Below the pieces are notes generated by a model. The model saw nothing but the letters and a program-made list of their open reading frames with translations. It ran no database searches and had not been told where the DNA came from. DNA of 64,000 nt from Collimonas sp. OK607. GTDB lineage: Bacteria; Pseudomonadota; Gammaproteobacteria; Burkholderiales; Burkholderiaceae_D. The translations under genes and the position numbers were made by a program. The stretch lies in assembly GCF_900111995.1 (NCBI RefSeq), contig NZ_FOKF01000001.1:288443-352442 (forward strand), read 5' to 3'. Of this stretch, positions 19,941 through 29,565 are shown one piece after another; positions within the stretch are counted from its first letter, which is position 1, and every line of letters begins with the position of its first letter.

Positions 19941-21713
19941 ATGGCAGCAGTAATATCCGAATCGAAAGTGGCGCCAGGCGCAGTGTCGAGCACCACAGCC
20001 GACGATACGCTCAAACGCAAGAGCCGTGAAGCCGGCGTCGTGTCAGGCGGGCATCTGGTGGCGCGTGCGCTGAAGAATGAAGGCGTCGACACCATCTTTA
20101 CCCTGTGCGGTGGCCATATCATCGATATCTACGATGGTTGCATCGACGAAGGCATTCGCATCATCGACGTGCGGCATGAACAAGTCGCGGCCCACGCTGC
20201 CGACGGTTATGCCCGTCAAACCGGTAAATTGGGCGTGGTAGTGACTACGGCCGGCCCGGGTTGCACCAATGCCGTGACCGGCATCGCCACGGCGTTCCGT
20301 TCCGAAAGCCCGGTGCTGCATATCGGCGGCCAGGGCGGCATCACCCAGCACATGATGGGTTCGCTGCAAGACTTGCCGCATACCGAGATGATGCGGCCGA
20401 TTACCAAATTCTCCGAAGGTGTGCGTTCCACCGAACGTGTGGCCGACATGGTGTCGATGGCGATCCGGGCCTGCTTTGCCGGCGCGCCCGGCCCGGCCTA
20501 CCTGGAAATTCCGCGCGATGTGCTGGACCGTGAAATCGACATCAGCAAAGCCGTGATTCCGGCTGCCGGCCAATACCGCGCTTCGGTGAAATCGCTGGGC
20601 GATGTGGCCGATATCGAGAAGCTGGCCGACATCCTGGTGCAGGCAGAGCGTCCGGTGGTGTTGTACGGCGGCCAGGTCTGGTCGTCCCGTGGTCACAAGG
20701 AAGCAATCGACCTGGTACGCGGCCTGGATATTCCAGCGTATTTCAACGGTGCTTCACGCGGCTTGTTGCCGCCAGGCGATCCGCACCATTTCGACCGCAC
20801 CCGGCGCGAAGGTTTCGATAAAGCCGATGTGATCCTGATTGTCGGTACCCCGTTCGATTTCCGCATGGGCTATGGCAAGCGTTTGGGTCTGAATGCCAAG
20901 GTCATCCAGATCGACCAGGATTACCGTACGGTCGGCAAGAACCGCGACATCACATTGGGCCTGGTAGGCGATCCCGGCACCATCCTGGGGGCGGTATTGC
21001 AAGCAGCCAGTGGCCGTATCAACAAGAGCGCGCAGGAAAAACGGCGCGCCTGGATGAAGCAGCTGCAACTGCAGGAAGCGATTGCGACCGAGAAGCTGAT
21101 GCCGTTGTTCAAATCGAACAGCTCGCCGATCCATCCTTACCGCGTTGCCTACGAAATCAACGAGTTCCTGAATGACGACACGATCTACATCGGCGACGGT
21201 GGCGACGTGGTGACGATCTCGGCGCAGGCGGTACGTCCGCGCAATCCTGGCCAATGGATGGATCCGGGCGCGTTGGGCAGCCTGGGTGTCGGCACCGGCT
21301 TTGCGATTGCTGCAGGCCTGGCCAATCCGGAGAAAGAAGTGCTGTGCTACTACGGCGACGGTGCGTTCAGCATGACCTCGTTCGACATGGAAACGGCGAA
21401 TCGTTTCGGTGTGCCGTATATCGCGGTGATCGGCAACAACTCGGCGATGAACCAGATCCGTTACGGCCAACTGGCGAAATACGGTGAAGAACGCGGCAAC
21501 GTCGGCAATCTGCTGAGTGATATCCCGTATGGCAAGTTTGCCGAGATGCTGGGCGGCCATGGCGAGGAAGTGCGCGATCCGGCGCAGATCGCCGGCGCTT
21601 TGCAGCGGGCCCGTGAAGCGGTGAAAACGACAGGTCGTTGTGCAGTGGTCAATATCTGGGTCGATCCTGCGGTGTACGCCCCGGGAACCATGGCTCAGAC
21701 CATGTACAAATAA
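19941..21713 (+). CDS. ThDP-dependent acetolactate-synthase-like / 2-hydroxyacyl-CoA lyase or oxalyl-CoA decarboxylase
   Basis: 590 residues after a strong AGGAGGAG site. It has the three-part fold of ThDP enzymes: an N-terminal Pyr domain with the catalytic glutamate in DVRHEQVAAHAADGYAR, a central domain, and a C-terminal PP domain with the cofactor motif YYGDGAFSMTSFDMETANRFG ending near GNNSAMNQ. It ends in APGTMAQTMYK. The N-terminal 35 residues are a non-conserved extension. The sequence is closer in feel to acetolactate-synthase-like enzymes than to Oxalobacter oxalyl-CoA decarboxylase, whose active-site surroundings differ. Two CoA-transferases of the Frc family follow, so a CoA-thioester substrate (oxalyl-CoA or a 2-hydroxyacyl-CoA) is likely. 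Valid alternatives are acetolactate synthase or glyoxylate carboligase-like activity. Confidence 0.75.
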   Translation: MAAVISESKVAPGAVSSTTADDTLKRKSREAGVVSGGHLVARALKNEGVDTIFTLCGGHIIDIYDGCIDEGIRIIDVRHEQVAAHAADGYARQTGKLGVVVTTAGPGCTNAVTGIATAFRSESPVLHIGGQGGITQHMMGSLQDLPHTEMMRPITKFSEGVRSTERVADMVSMAIRACFAGAPGPAYLEIPRDVLDREIDISKAVIPAAGQYRASVKSLGDVADIEKLADILVQAERPVVLYGGQVWSSRGHKEAIDLVRGLDIPAYFNGASRGLLPPGDPHHFDRTRREGFDKADVILIVGTPFDFRMGYGKRLGLNAKVIQIDQDYRTVGKNRDITLGLVGDPGTILGAVLQAASGRINKSAQEKRRAWMKQLQLQEAIATEKLMPLFKSNSSPIHPYRVAYEINEFLNDDTIYIGDGGDVVTISAQAVRPRNPGQWMDPGALGSLGVGTGFAIAAGLANPEKEVLCYYGDGAFSMTSFDMETANRFGVPYIAVIGNNSAMNQIRYGQLAKYGEERGNVGNLLSDIPYGKFAEMLGGHGEEVRDPAQIAGALQRAREAVKTTGRCAVVNIWVDPAVYAPGTMAQTMYK

Positions 21714-21765
21714 GTTCTGGCTGCAAAGACAAACAGATTCGATCAAATGAAACAGGAGATTTGAA

Positions 21766-23034
21766 ATGACCAAGGAAACAAACAAGGCAAAGCCACTGGA
21801 CGGCATCCGCATCATCGACTTCACACACGTGCAAGCCGGTCCTGCATGTACGCAATTGCTGGCATGGTTCGGCGCCGATGTAATCAAGGTTGAGCGTCCC
21901 GGTTCAGGTGACGTGACACGCTCGCAACTGCGCGACATCCCTGATGTCGATGCACTGTATTTCACCATGTTGAACAGCAACAAGCGATCGCTCACGCTGG
22001 ATACCAAAAAGCCGGAAGGCAAGCTGGTATTGGAAAAGCTGATCAAGGAATCCGATGTCCTGGTTGAAAACTTCGGGCCAGGCGCACTGGACCGTATGGG
22101 CTTCTCCTGGGAACGCATCAACGAACTCAATCCAAAGATGATCGTGGCTTCGGTAAAGGGCTTCAGCGATGGCCATCACTACGATGATTTGAAAGTCTAC
22201 GAAAACGTCGCTCAATGCGCCGGTGGCGCTGCCTCGACCACCGGTTTTTGGGACGGCCCGCCAACCGTCAGCGCCGCTGCACTGGGCGATAGCAACACCG
22301 GCATGCACCTGGCGATCGGCATTCTCACGGCGTTGATCGGTCGTGACAAGAGCGGCAAGGGTCAACGGGTTGCAGTGTCGATGCAAGATAGCGTCTTGAA
22401 TCTGTGCCGCGTCAAATTGCGCGACCAGCAACGTCTGGACCGGCTCGGTTTCCTGGAAGAATACCCGCAATACCCGCACGGCACGTTCAGCGATGTCGTA
22501 CCGCGCGGCGGCAATGCCGGCGGTGGCGGCCAGCCGGGCTGGGTGCTCAAATGCAAAGGTTGGGAAAACGATCCGAACGCCTATATCTATTTCACCATCC
22601 AGGGCCATGCCTGGGCGCCTATCTGTAAAGCGATCGGCAAGGATGAATGGATCGAAGATCCGGCCTACAACACGCCGAAGGCGCGCCAGCCGCATATCAC
22701 CGAGATTTTCGACACCATAGAAGTGTGGCTGAAGGACAAGACCAAGTTTGAAGCGGTCGATATATTGCGCAAATTCGACATCCCTTGCGCACCGGTGCTG
22801 ACCATGAAAGAACTGGCTAACGATCCTTCTCTGCGCGCCAGCGGCACCATTACCGAAGTCGATCATAAGGAACGCGGTAAATACCTGACCGTCGGCAGCC
22901 CGATCAAGTTCTCCGACCTGACGCCGGAAATCACCGGATCGCCATTGCTGGGCGAGCATACCGATGAAGTGTTGGCGAGCCTTGGCTACAGCGCAGGACA
23001 GATTGCAGAATTGCATAGTTCGCAAGCGGTCTGA
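21766..23034 (+). CDS. frc: Formyl-CoA:oxalate CoA-transferase (class III, CaiB/BaiF family)
   Basis: 422 residues, close along the whole length to the Oxalobacter enzyme as I remember it. It shows [69 protein letters not shown] with the catalytic aspartate in LGDS, and the glycine loop [11 protein letters not shown] that covers the active site. It exchanges CoA between formyl-CoA and oxalate in the cytoplasm, making oxalyl-CoA. It lies 52 bases after the ThDP gene with its own AGGAGA site and is followed by a terminator, so the two genes form one operon. Confidence 0.9.
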   Translation: MTKETNKAKPLDGIRIIDFTHVQAGPACTQLLAWFGADVIKVERPGSGDVTRSQLRDIPDVDALYFTMLNSNKRSLTLDTKKPEGKLVLEKLIKESDVLVENFGPGALDRMGFSWERINELNPKMIVASVKGFSDGHHYDDLKVYENVAQCAGGAASTTGFWDGPPTVSAAALGDSNTGMHLAIGILTALIGRDKSGKGQRVAVSMQDSVLNLCRVKLRDQQRLDRLGFLEEYPQYPHGTFSDVVPRGGNAGGGGQPGWVLKCKGWENDPNAYIYFTIQGHAWAPICKAIGKDEWIEDPAYNTPKARQPHITEIFDTIEVWLKDKTKFEAVDILRKFDIPCAPVLTMKELANDPSLRASGTITEVDHKERGKYLTVGSPIKFSDLTPEITGSPLLGEHTDEVLASLGYSAGQIAELHSSQAV

Positions 23035-23085
23035 TGATCCGGGAATAGCAGTATGATAGGTGGATAATCGTCGTGTTGACGATTG

Positions 23086-23111
23086 ACGGCGTCCGCCTCG
23101 GACGCCGTTTT
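23086..23111 (+). terminator. Intrinsic terminator after frc
   Basis: A ten-base-pair stem, ACGGCGTCCG with CGGACGCCGT, closes a CCT loop and is followed by TTT (four T counting the last stem base). It lies 52 bases after the frc stop and 38 bases before the PAS gene start, so it separates the ThDP-frc unit from the downstream genes or attenuates read-through. Confidence 0.8.
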
Positions 23112-23148
23112 CACATGCAGGCGGCTTACTCGACACAGGAGCAGGAAT

Positions 23149-23598
23149 ATGTCATCCACACTCGATCTCAAGCAGTTGGTAGAAGCAATTGGCGATGCCA
23201 TCGTGATTTCCGACGCCAAGGGCGCCATCACCTTATGGAACCCGGCAGCCGAGCGCATGTTTGGTTTTACCCGGGAAGATGCGTTGGGCAAGTCGCTGGA
23301 TCTGATCATCCCCGAGCGGCAACGCCAGCGTCATTGGGACGGTTACCAGAAGACCATGGATACCGGCGTCACCCGCTACGGCAATGATGTACTGCGGGTG
23401 CCTGCGGTACATAAGGATGGGCATACCTTGTCGATCGCGTTTACGGTAGCGTTGCTGCATACGCCGGACAACAAGGTGGCGGCTATCGTGGCGGTAATTC
23501 GCGATGAAAGCAGCCGCTTCGCCGAAGATCGCGCCTTGCGCAAACGCCTGACAGAACTGGAAGCCAAACTGGCCACGCAAACAGCTGAGTCCAGTTAA
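23149..23598 (+). CDS. Single PAS-domain protein, possible small-ligand or heme sensor
   Basis: 149 residues; the start is set by AGGAGCAGGA just upstream. One PAS/S-box domain fills residues 5-125: LVEAIGDAIVISDAKGAITLWNPAAERMFGF, then LGKSLDLIIPERQRQRHWDGY, HKDGHTLSIAFTVALL and VAAIVAVIRDES. The last 25 residues form a short coiled coil. No kinase, HTH or GGDEF output domain is present, so it must act by protein contact. The RHWDGY segment sits where FixL-type PAS domains carry the heme-ligand histidine in RHDSY/RHDGY; with the FNR-like operator upstream, oxygen sensing is an attractive guess. It lies between two frc-type genes. Confidence 0.8.
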   Translation: MSSTLDLKQLVEAIGDAIVISDAKGAITLWNPAAERMFGFTREDALGKSLDLIIPERQRQRHWDGYQKTMDTGVTRYGNDVLRVPAVHKDGHTLSIAFTVALLHTPDNKVAAIVAVIRDESSRFAEDRALRKRLTELEAKLATQTAESS

Positions 23599-23676
23599 TA
23601 TATCGGAAGAGCCGTTGCCGGGAGACGTAGCATGGTTCCCGCACTATAAATATATAAATACAAACAGGAGATTGTA

Positions 23677-24924
23677 ATGAGCAAAGCACTGGATGGCGTG
23701 CGCATTCTTGACTTCACCCATGTCCAGTCAGGGCCGACCTGCACTCAGCTGCTGGCCTGGTTCGGCGCCGATGTTATCAAGGTCGAGCGCGCAGGCGAGG
23801 GTGACGCTACACGTGGACAATTGCGCGATATTCCCGGGGTCGATAGCTTGTATTTCACGATGTTGAACCATAACAAGCGTTCGATCACGTTGGATACCAA
23901 GAATCCCAAAGGCAAGGAAGTACTGGAAACTCTGATCAAGGATTGCGATGTACTGGTGGAGAACTTCGCGCCAGGCGCCCTCGATCGCATGGGCTTTTCC
24001 TGGGAGCGCATTCAGGAATTGAACCCACGCATGATCGTGGCCTCGGTCAAAGGTTTCGGGCCTGGCAAATACGAGGATTGCAAGGTGTATGAAAACGTCG
24101 CCCAATGCGCGGGCGGTGCTGCGTCCACCACCGGTTTCGACGACGGCCCGCCGATGGTGACCGGCGCCCAGATCGGCGACAGCGGCACCGGCTTGCACCT
24201 CGCGCTGGGGATCGTCAGCGCACTGTATCAGCGCCACACTTCAGGGCGTGGACAAAAAGTGCTGGCGCCGATGCAAGACGCTGTATTGAACTTGTGCCGC
24301 GTCAAGCTGCGCGACCAGCAGCGGCTGGAACGTACCGGCACCATGCACGAATATCCGCAATACCCGGACAGCAAATTCGGCGAGGCAGTACCGCGAGCCG
24401 GCAATGCATCCGGCGGCGGTCAGCCGGGCTCAATCCTGAAGTGCAAAGGTTGGGAAACCGATCCCAATGCCTATATTTATTTCATCACCCAAGGCGCGGT
24501 CTGGCCAGCAGTTTGCAAGGTGATCGGCGAGGAAGGCTGGATCGCCGACGAGGCCTACGCCACGCCGGCGGCGCGCCTGCTGCATCTGAAGCCGATCTTT
24601 GCCCGCATCGAACAATGGACCATGACCAAGACCAAGTTCGAAGCGATGGATATCTTGAACCAGTACGACATTCCGTGCGGTCCGATTCTGTCCATGAAGG
24701 AAATTGCAGAGGATGCTTCGCTGCGCCAGACAGGCACCATCGTCGAAATCGACCACCCGACACGCGGCAAGTACCTGACGGTAGGCAATCCGATCAAGAT
24801 GTCCGACAGCCCGACAGTGGTCACCCGCTCGCCTTTGCTGGGGGAGCATACCGAAGAAGTGCTGGCGCAACTTGGCTACGGCAAGGACTACATTGCCACG
24901 CTGCGCGAAGAGAAGGTGATTTGA
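23677..24924 (+). CDS. Second class III CoA-transferase, Frc paralogue
   Basis: 415 residues, obviously a paralogue of the frc gene 650 bases upstream: [50 protein letters not shown], and the catalytic-aspartate region [13 protein letters not shown]. The mobile loop reads [11 protein letters not shown] where the first copy has [11 protein letters not shown], and the residues before the aspartate also differ, so substrate or acceptor preference may differ (compare E. coli YfdE and YfdW). A good AGGAGA site precedes it. The araC gene begins 20 bases after its stop. Confidence 0.88.
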   Translation: MSKALDGVRILDFTHVQSGPTCTQLLAWFGADVIKVERAGEGDATRGQLRDIPGVDSLYFTMLNHNKRSITLDTKNPKGKEVLETLIKDCDVLVENFAPGALDRMGFSWERIQELNPRMIVASVKGFGPGKYEDCKVYENVAQCAGGAASTTGFDDGPPMVTGAQIGDSGTGLHLALGIVSALYQRHTSGRGQKVLAPMQDAVLNLCRVKLRDQQRLERTGTMHEYPQYPDSKFGEAVPRAGNASGGGQPGSILKCKGWETDPNAYIYFITQGAVWPAVCKVIGEEGWIADEAYATPAARLLHLKPIFARIEQWTMTKTKFEAMDILNQYDIPCGPILSMKEIAEDASLRQTGTIVEIDHPTRGKYLTVGNPIKMSDSPTVVTRSPLLGEHTEEVLAQLGYGKDYIATLREEKVI

Positions 24925-24944
24925 ATCGCGACTGGACTGACGAC

Positions 24945-25718
24945 ATGACCGCGGGATTAAATGACAAAACGCCTCATCCTGTCGACGGTTCAGTCGTGAC
25001 ATCTGCCATGGATTACCCTGATGGCCACATCATGCCGATGCATCGGCATGCTTGCGCACAGTTGCTGTATGCGGCCAAGGGTGTCATGACGGTGGATGCA
25101 GCGGCCGGGCGCTGGATAGTACCGCCCGGCCGCGCTGTCTGGCTGCAGGCACATGTCGATCACCGGATTTGCATGCATGGGGAGGTCGAGTTGCGCACGC
25201 TGTTGCTTGATGTCGATGCCGCCATGGCGCGGCAGCTGCCGGCACGCAGTTGTGTGTTGAATATCTCGCCTTTGCTGCGTGAACTGATTGCTGCCGCTCA
25301 TGGCAACCCGGCAGTGGGCGAAGGCGCCAGGCGCAACTGGCATATGCTGCAACTGTTGCTGCATGAATTGGGTTCGGTGACGGTACTGCCACTTTATTTG
25401 CCCTTGCCGCTGGCTGCGCGGCTACGCAGTCTTTGCGAACTGCTGATGGCGACTCCCGGCAAGCAGGTAACAATCGAAACCTGGGCCGGCCAGCTCGGTA
25501 TCTCCACCAGTACCCTGCATCGCCTGTTCCTGCGTCAGACCGGCATGCGTTTCGGGCAATGGCGACAGCAAGCCCGGCTGTTGCTGGCTCTGGAGCAACT
25601 GGCGCGCGGCGGCAAGGTCGCTGCTGCAGCACAAGACCAAGGCTACAGCAGCCAGAGCGCATTCAGCGCCATGTTCAGAAAACACTTCGGCAGCACCCCC
25701 AGCGCTTTCTACCGCTAA
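24945..25718 (+). CDS. AraC-family regulator with N-terminal cupin, NimR-like
   Basis: 257 residues. The start at 24945 follows the frc2 stop closely; the frame is open far upstream but only overlaps frc2 there. Residues 20-100 form a cupin with HIMPMHRHACAQLLYAAKG and VPPGRAVWLQAHVDH. The C-terminus is a double helix-turn-helix, with the first element around WAGQLGISTSTLHRLFLRQTG and the second with AAAAQDQGYSSQSAFSAMFRKHFGSTPSAFYR. This layout is that of NimR/YkgD-type activators. It is directly followed by the tail of an MFS transporter, the usual partner of this kind of regulator, now broken. It may regulate the frc2 unit. Confidence 0.87.
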   Translation: MTAGLNDKTPHPVDGSVVTSAMDYPDGHIMPMHRHACAQLLYAAKGVMTVDAAAGRWIVPPGRAVWLQAHVDHRICMHGEVELRTLLLDVDAAMARQLPARSCVLNISPLLRELIAAAHGNPAVGEGARRNWHMLQLLLHELGSVTVLPLYLPLPLAARLRSLCELLMATPGKQVTIETWAGQLGISTSTLHRLFLRQTGMRFGQWRQQARLLLALEQLARGGKVAAAAQDQGYSSQSAFSAMFRKHFGSTPSAFYR

Positions 25719-25874
25719 ATTCCCAACGCCGGCGTCGTAGGGTGGGTGATCGGCCTGATCCGGACGCACACCGGCAATATGGATTACACCTTATACATCC
25801 TGGCCGTTTTGCTGGTCGCCAGCACAGTGGCAGTGATGGTGGGGACGAAGGCCGACAGGAAGTTAGCCGCATAA
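25719..25874 (+). pseudogene. Remnant of an MFS transporter (last transmembrane segments)
   Basis: Directly after the araC stop the same frame reads IPNAGVVGWVIGLIRTHTG, then MDYTLYILAVLLVASTVAVM, then KADRKLAA and a stop. This looks like the ends of helices 11 and 12 of a major facilitator of the organic-anion or NimT type; about 350 residues are absent. The piece has no start codon or ribosome site of its own. It suggests that an internal deletion fused the end of the transporter gene to the regulator gene. Confidence 0.55.
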
Positions 25875-25917
25875 GTTAGCAGCTGAGTTAGCAACCAAGT
25901 TGCTTCAATTATGGGTA

Positions 25918-25937
25918 TGCCGCCGTAAGCGGCGGCA
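25918..25937. terminator. GC-rich hairpin after the MFS remnant
   Basis: TGCCGCCG and CGGCGGCA pair in an eight-base-pair stem with loop TAAG. No T-run follows (AACTCAATC), so it is a weak terminator candidate or a Rho-assisted end. It lies 44 bases after the remnant and about 200 bases before gcvH. The remaining spacer to gcvH shows no feature I can name with confidence. Confidence 0.4.
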
Positions 25938-26141
25938 ACTCAATCAAAAACACGGATTGGCCCCTCGAGGCCCGTAGTTGAGATAATCCGTAAAGAATCA
26001 ATAGCTTAGCGCATTGACCACGATTTTCGGAGATGCTCGCCATGTCCGATCGTAGCGTAACGCAGTATCATGCAAGACGTTTCGGTCGTAAAATTCGAAT
26101 TGGTAATTTGAATATCATGGTTTTTTATAAAGGAGATGGGC

Positions 26142-26522
26142 ATGGGTCAGGTGAAATATACCGCAGAGCATGAATGGTTACGCGTTGAGGACGACGGTCT
26201 GGTAACGGTCGGCATTACCGATTTCGCACAAGGACATCTGGGCGACCTGGTTTTTGTGCAACTGCCGGAAGTCGACAGCGAAATTGCCAAGGGCGACGAA
26301 GCCGCGGTGATTGAATCGGTCAAGGCCGCAAGTGAAATCATGATGCCGGTTGCCGGTAAGGTGGTCGAAGTTAACGCCACGTTGGCCGACGAACCAGGCA
26401 AGGTCAATGAAGATCCATTAGGCGCAGGCTGGTTTTTCAAAATGAAAGTCAACGATATTGCTGAGTTGAACAGTTTGATGGATGAAGCGGCTTACGCTGC
26501 GATGATCAAAGGCCAGGCCTAA
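26142..26522 (+). CDS. gcvH: Glycine cleavage system H protein
   Basis: 126 residues. Of two ATG codons six bases apart, the second (26142) has AAGGAG at proper distance while the first touches it. The fold-defining parts are [32 protein letters not shown] and the lipoylation site [13 protein letters not shown] with its lysine, ending [11 protein letters not shown] protein carries the aminomethyl group from P to T protein on its lipoyl arm. It is first in a gcvH-gcvP-gcvT run, an uncommon order. I found no glycine riboswitch in the 260 bases before it. Confidence 0.95.
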   Translation: MGQVKYTAEHEWLRVEDDGLVTVGITDFAQGHLGDLVFVQLPEVDSEIAKGDEAAVIESVKAASEIMMPVAGKVVEVNATLADEPGKVNEDPLGAGWFFKMKVNDIAELNSLMDEAAYAAMIKGQA

Positions 26523-26572
26523 GCCACAAGCTGACGCCGCCATTTACTGTTCACAATATGAAGGATGCACCC

Positions 26573-29437
26573 ATGACACAATCGCGGCCTGCTCTTGAAG
26601 ATCTGGTACAACATGCCGATTTCATTGAACGCCATATCGGTCCGGATCACACCCAGCAAAAGGCCATGTTGTCGATGCTCGGTTTCGATTCGATCGATGC
26701 ATTGATACAGAAAGTAGTTCCAGCCGCTATTTTGGAGCGGCAGCCGCTGAAACTCGGCTCCCCGCGCAGCGAAGCGGAAACGCTGGCGGCATTGCGCCAG
26801 ATTGCCGGCAAGAATCAGTTGTTCAAATCACATATCGGCATGGGATATTACAACTGCCATACGCCGACCGTGATCCTGCGTAATTTGCTGGAAAACCCGG
26901 CCTGGTATACCGCCTACACGCCATACCAGCCTGAAATTTCGCAAGGACGGCTGGAGGCGCTGCTGAATTTCCAGACCATGGTGACCGACCTGACCGGCAT
27001 GGAGATCGCTAACGCGTCCTTGCTGGACGAAGCCACCGCCGCAGCCGAGGCGATGACTTTTTGCCAGCGGCTGTCGAAAAGCAAGAGCAACATCTTTTTC
27101 GTTTCGCAAGACTGTTATCCGCAAACCATCGACGTGCTGCGCACCCGCGCCGCGCCGATCGGCGTCGAGGTGGTGGTCGGCGACCATCTTAAAGACCTGG
27201 AGCGGCTAGACTGCTTCGGCGTGCTGCTGCAATACCCGACCCTGAACGGCGAGATCAACGACTATGCCGCCACTGCGCGTCTGGCGCATGGCACGCAAGC
27301 GTTGGTGGTGGTTGCCGCCGATCTGCTGGCATTGACCCTGCTGACGCCGCCTGGCGAGTTCGGCGCCGATGTGGTGGTGGGCAGCGCCCAGCGCTTCGGC
27401 GTACCACTCGGTTATGGCGGTCCGCATGCGGCGTATTTCGCCACGCTGGATGCGCACAAGCGCGTGATGCCGGGGCGATTGGTCGGTGTTTCCATCGACA
27501 GCCGCGGCCAACCGGCCTACCGCCTGGCGATGCAAACACGCGAACAGCATATCCGCCGTGAAAAAGCCACCAGCAACGTCTGTACCGCACAAGTATTGCT
27601 GGCCAATATCGCCAGCATGTACGCGGTTTACCACGGCCCGCAAGGCTTGAAGACGATCGCACAGCGGGTACACCGGTTGACTGCAATCCTGGCCGAGGGC
27701 TTGCGTCTGCTGCGCCATCCGGTGCCAACCGCCAGCTTCTTCGACACCATCACCGTGCATACCGGCGGCCATACCCAGGATATCCACGCGGCTGCGCGCA
27801 GCCAGTCGGTCAACCTGCGTCTGATCGACGATGGCAGCGTCGGCATTGCGCTGGATGAAACCAGCACGCGGGCGGATGTGGAAGCGTTGTGGAATATTTT
27901 TGCGCTCGGCAAGCCGCTGCCGTCGTTCGATGCACTGGAAGCCGGCGCCGAAGAAAGTATCCCGGCGCCGCTGATGCGCAGCAGCACTTTCCTGACACAC
28001 CCGGTATTCAACAGCCATCATTCGGAAACCCAGATGCTGCGCTATCTGCGCGCACTGGCAGACAAGGATCTGGCGCTCGACCGCAGCATGATACCGCTCG
28101 GCTCCTGCACCATGAAACTCAACGCCACTACCGAGATGATCCCGGTCACCTGGCCGGAGTTCGGCGCGCTGCATCCGTTCGCACCGCTCCACCAGGCCCT
28201 GGGTTATCAGCAACTGGTGGCAGACCTGGAAGAAATGCTGTGTGTCTGCACCGGTTACGATGCAGTATCGCTGCAACCCAACGCCGGTTCGCAAGGCGAA
28301 TATGCCGGCTTGCTGGCGATCCGCGCCTATCACCAGAGCCGGGGCGAGGGCGAACGCAATATCTGCCTGATCCCGAGTTCCGCCCATGGCACCAATCCGG
28401 CTACCGCGCACATGGCCGGCATGCAAGTGGTGGTGGTGCAATGCGACGAGCAAGGCAATGTCAATGTCGCCGATCTGCGCACCAAGGCGGATGAGCACGC
28501 CAACGATCTGGCGGCTTTGATGATCACTTATCCATCGACTCACGGTGTGTTCGAAGAAGCCATCGGCGAAATCTGCGAAATCGTCCATGCCCATGGCGGC
28601 CAGGTGTATATCGACGGCGCCAACATGAATGCGATGGTCGGTTTGTGTGCGCCAGGCAAATTCGGCGGCGACGTGTCGCATCTGAATTTGCACAAGACTT
28701 TCTGCATCCCGCATGGCGGCGGCGGACCTGGTGTCGGTCCGATCGGCGTCAAGGCGCATCTGGCGCCTTTCCTGCCAGGTCACCGCATGCTGGAAAAAGG
28801 CATTGCGCCGGTCTCCGCAGCGCCTTGGGGCAGTGCCAGCATCCTGCCGATTACCTGGGCATATATCACGCTGATGGGTGCGCAGGGCTTGCGGCAAGCG
28901 AGTGAGCTGGCGATCCTGAACGCCAACTACATCATGCATCGGCTGGCGCCGCATTATCCGATCCTGTATAGCGGCAGCGACGGCCTGGTGGCGCACGAGG
29001 GAATCATCGACCTGCGGCCGATCAAGGACAAGACCGGGATTACAGTGGACGACGTTGCCAAGCGCCTGATCGATTACGGCTTCCATGCACCTACCATGTC
29101 GTTCCCGGTAGCTGGCACTTTGATGATCGAACCGACCGAAAGCGAATCCAAGGAAGAGCTGGATCGTTTCTGCGACGCCATGATCGCGATTCGCGCAGAG
29201 ATCAGGTCCGTAGAAAATGGCGATATCAAGGCAGAGCAGACGGCGCTGCGGCATGCACCCCATACCGCCCAGGATCTGACCGATGAATGGACGCGTGCGT
29301 ATTCGCGCGAGCAAGCTGTGTTTCCATTGAAGTCGCTGCGTCAGAACAAGTATTGGCCGCCGGTAGGGCGGATCGATAACGTCTACGGCGACCGCAATCT
29401 GGTTTGTTCCTGTCCGCCGATGTCGGATTACGAATAG
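26573..29437 (+). CDS. gcvP: Glycine dehydrogenase (decarboxylating), P protein
   Basis: About 954 residues, the full one-chain bacterial P protein with duplicated halves. The start at [11 protein letters not shown] has AAGGA eight bases upstream; an ATG 15 bases earlier is less well placed. Signatures are [13 protein letters not shown] near the N-terminus, [13 protein letters not shown], and the pyridoxal-phosphate lysine in [20 protein letters not shown]. It decarboxylates glycine and passes the aminomethyl group to GcvH. The gene follows gcvH by 50 bases. Confidence 0.95.
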   Translation: MTQSRPALEDLVQHADFIERHIGPDHTQQKAMLSMLGFDSIDALIQKVVPAAILERQPLKLGSPRSEAETLAALRQIAGKNQLFKSHIGMGYYNCHTPTVILRNLLENPAWYTAYTPYQPEISQGRLEALLNFQTMVTDLTGMEIANASLLDEATAAAEAMTFCQRLSKSKSNIFFVSQDCYPQTIDVLRTRAAPIGVEVVVGDHLKDLERLDCFGVLLQYPTLNGEINDYAATARLAHGTQALVVVAADLLALTLLTPPGEFGADVVVGSAQRFGVPLGYGGPHAAYFATLDAHKRVMPGRLVGVSIDSRGQPAYRLAMQTREQHIRREKATSNVCTAQVLLANIASMYAVYHGPQGLKTIAQRVHRLTAILAEGLRLLRHPVPTASFFDTITVHTGGHTQDIHAAARSQSVNLRLIDDGSVGIALDETSTRADVEALWNIFALGKPLPSFDALEAGAEESIPAPLMRSSTFLTHPVFNSHHSETQMLRYLRALADKDLALDRSMIPLGSCTMKLNATTEMIPVTWPEFGALHPFAPLHQALGYQQLVADLEEMLCVCTGYDAVSLQPNAGSQGEYAGLLAIRAYHQSRGEGERNICLIPSSAHGTNPATAHMAGMQVVVVQCDEQGNVNVADLRTKADEHANDLAALMITYPSTHGVFEEAIGEICEIVHAHGGQVYIDGANMNAMVGLCAPGKFGGDVSHLNLHKTFCIPHGGGGPGVGPIGVKAHLAPFLPGHRMLEKGIAPVSAAPWGSASILPITWAYITLMGAQGLRQASELAILNANYIMHRLAPHYPILYSGSDGLVAHEGIIDLRPIKDKTGITVDDVAKRLIDYGFHAPTMSFPVAGTLMIEPTESESKEELDRFCDAMIAIRAEIRSVENGDIKAEQTALRHAPHTAQDLTDEWTRAYSREQAVFPLKSLRQNKYWPPVGRIDNVYGDRNLVCSCPPMSDYE

Positions 29438-29450
29438 GTCGAAAATGCAC

Positions 29451-29546
29451 AAGTAGGGTGGGCAAGATTTTTTGCCCACGTGTTACCGAAACACGCGTGA
29501 CGATGAATTTGGCGTCACGCGTGGGCACAGGTGCCCAACCTGCCAA
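29451..29546. repeat. Composite inverted-repeat element in the gcvP-gcvT spacer
   Basis: Three nested or adjacent palindromes fill this spacer: GTGGGCAA/TTGCCCAC around GATTT, an 11-base arm CACGCGTGACG matched by CGTCACGCGTG, and GGGCAC/GTGCCC. The opening TAGGGTGGGCAAGATTTTTTGCCCACG looks like the dispersed REP-like repeats of Burkholderiales. It could form strong mRNA structure between gcvP and gcvT and lower gcvT expression. Copy number elsewhere in the genome cannot be judged here. Confidence 0.6.
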
Positions 29547-29565
29547 TTGATAAAGGACATTTTTC

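Noticed and set aside
25875..26141. Glycine riboswitch before gcvH
   Set aside because: The conserved tandem aptamer motifs are not seen.
26042..26173. 43-codon frame MSDRSVTQYHARRF overlapping the gcvH start
   Set aside because: No similarity, overlaps a certain gene and has only a weak ribosome site.
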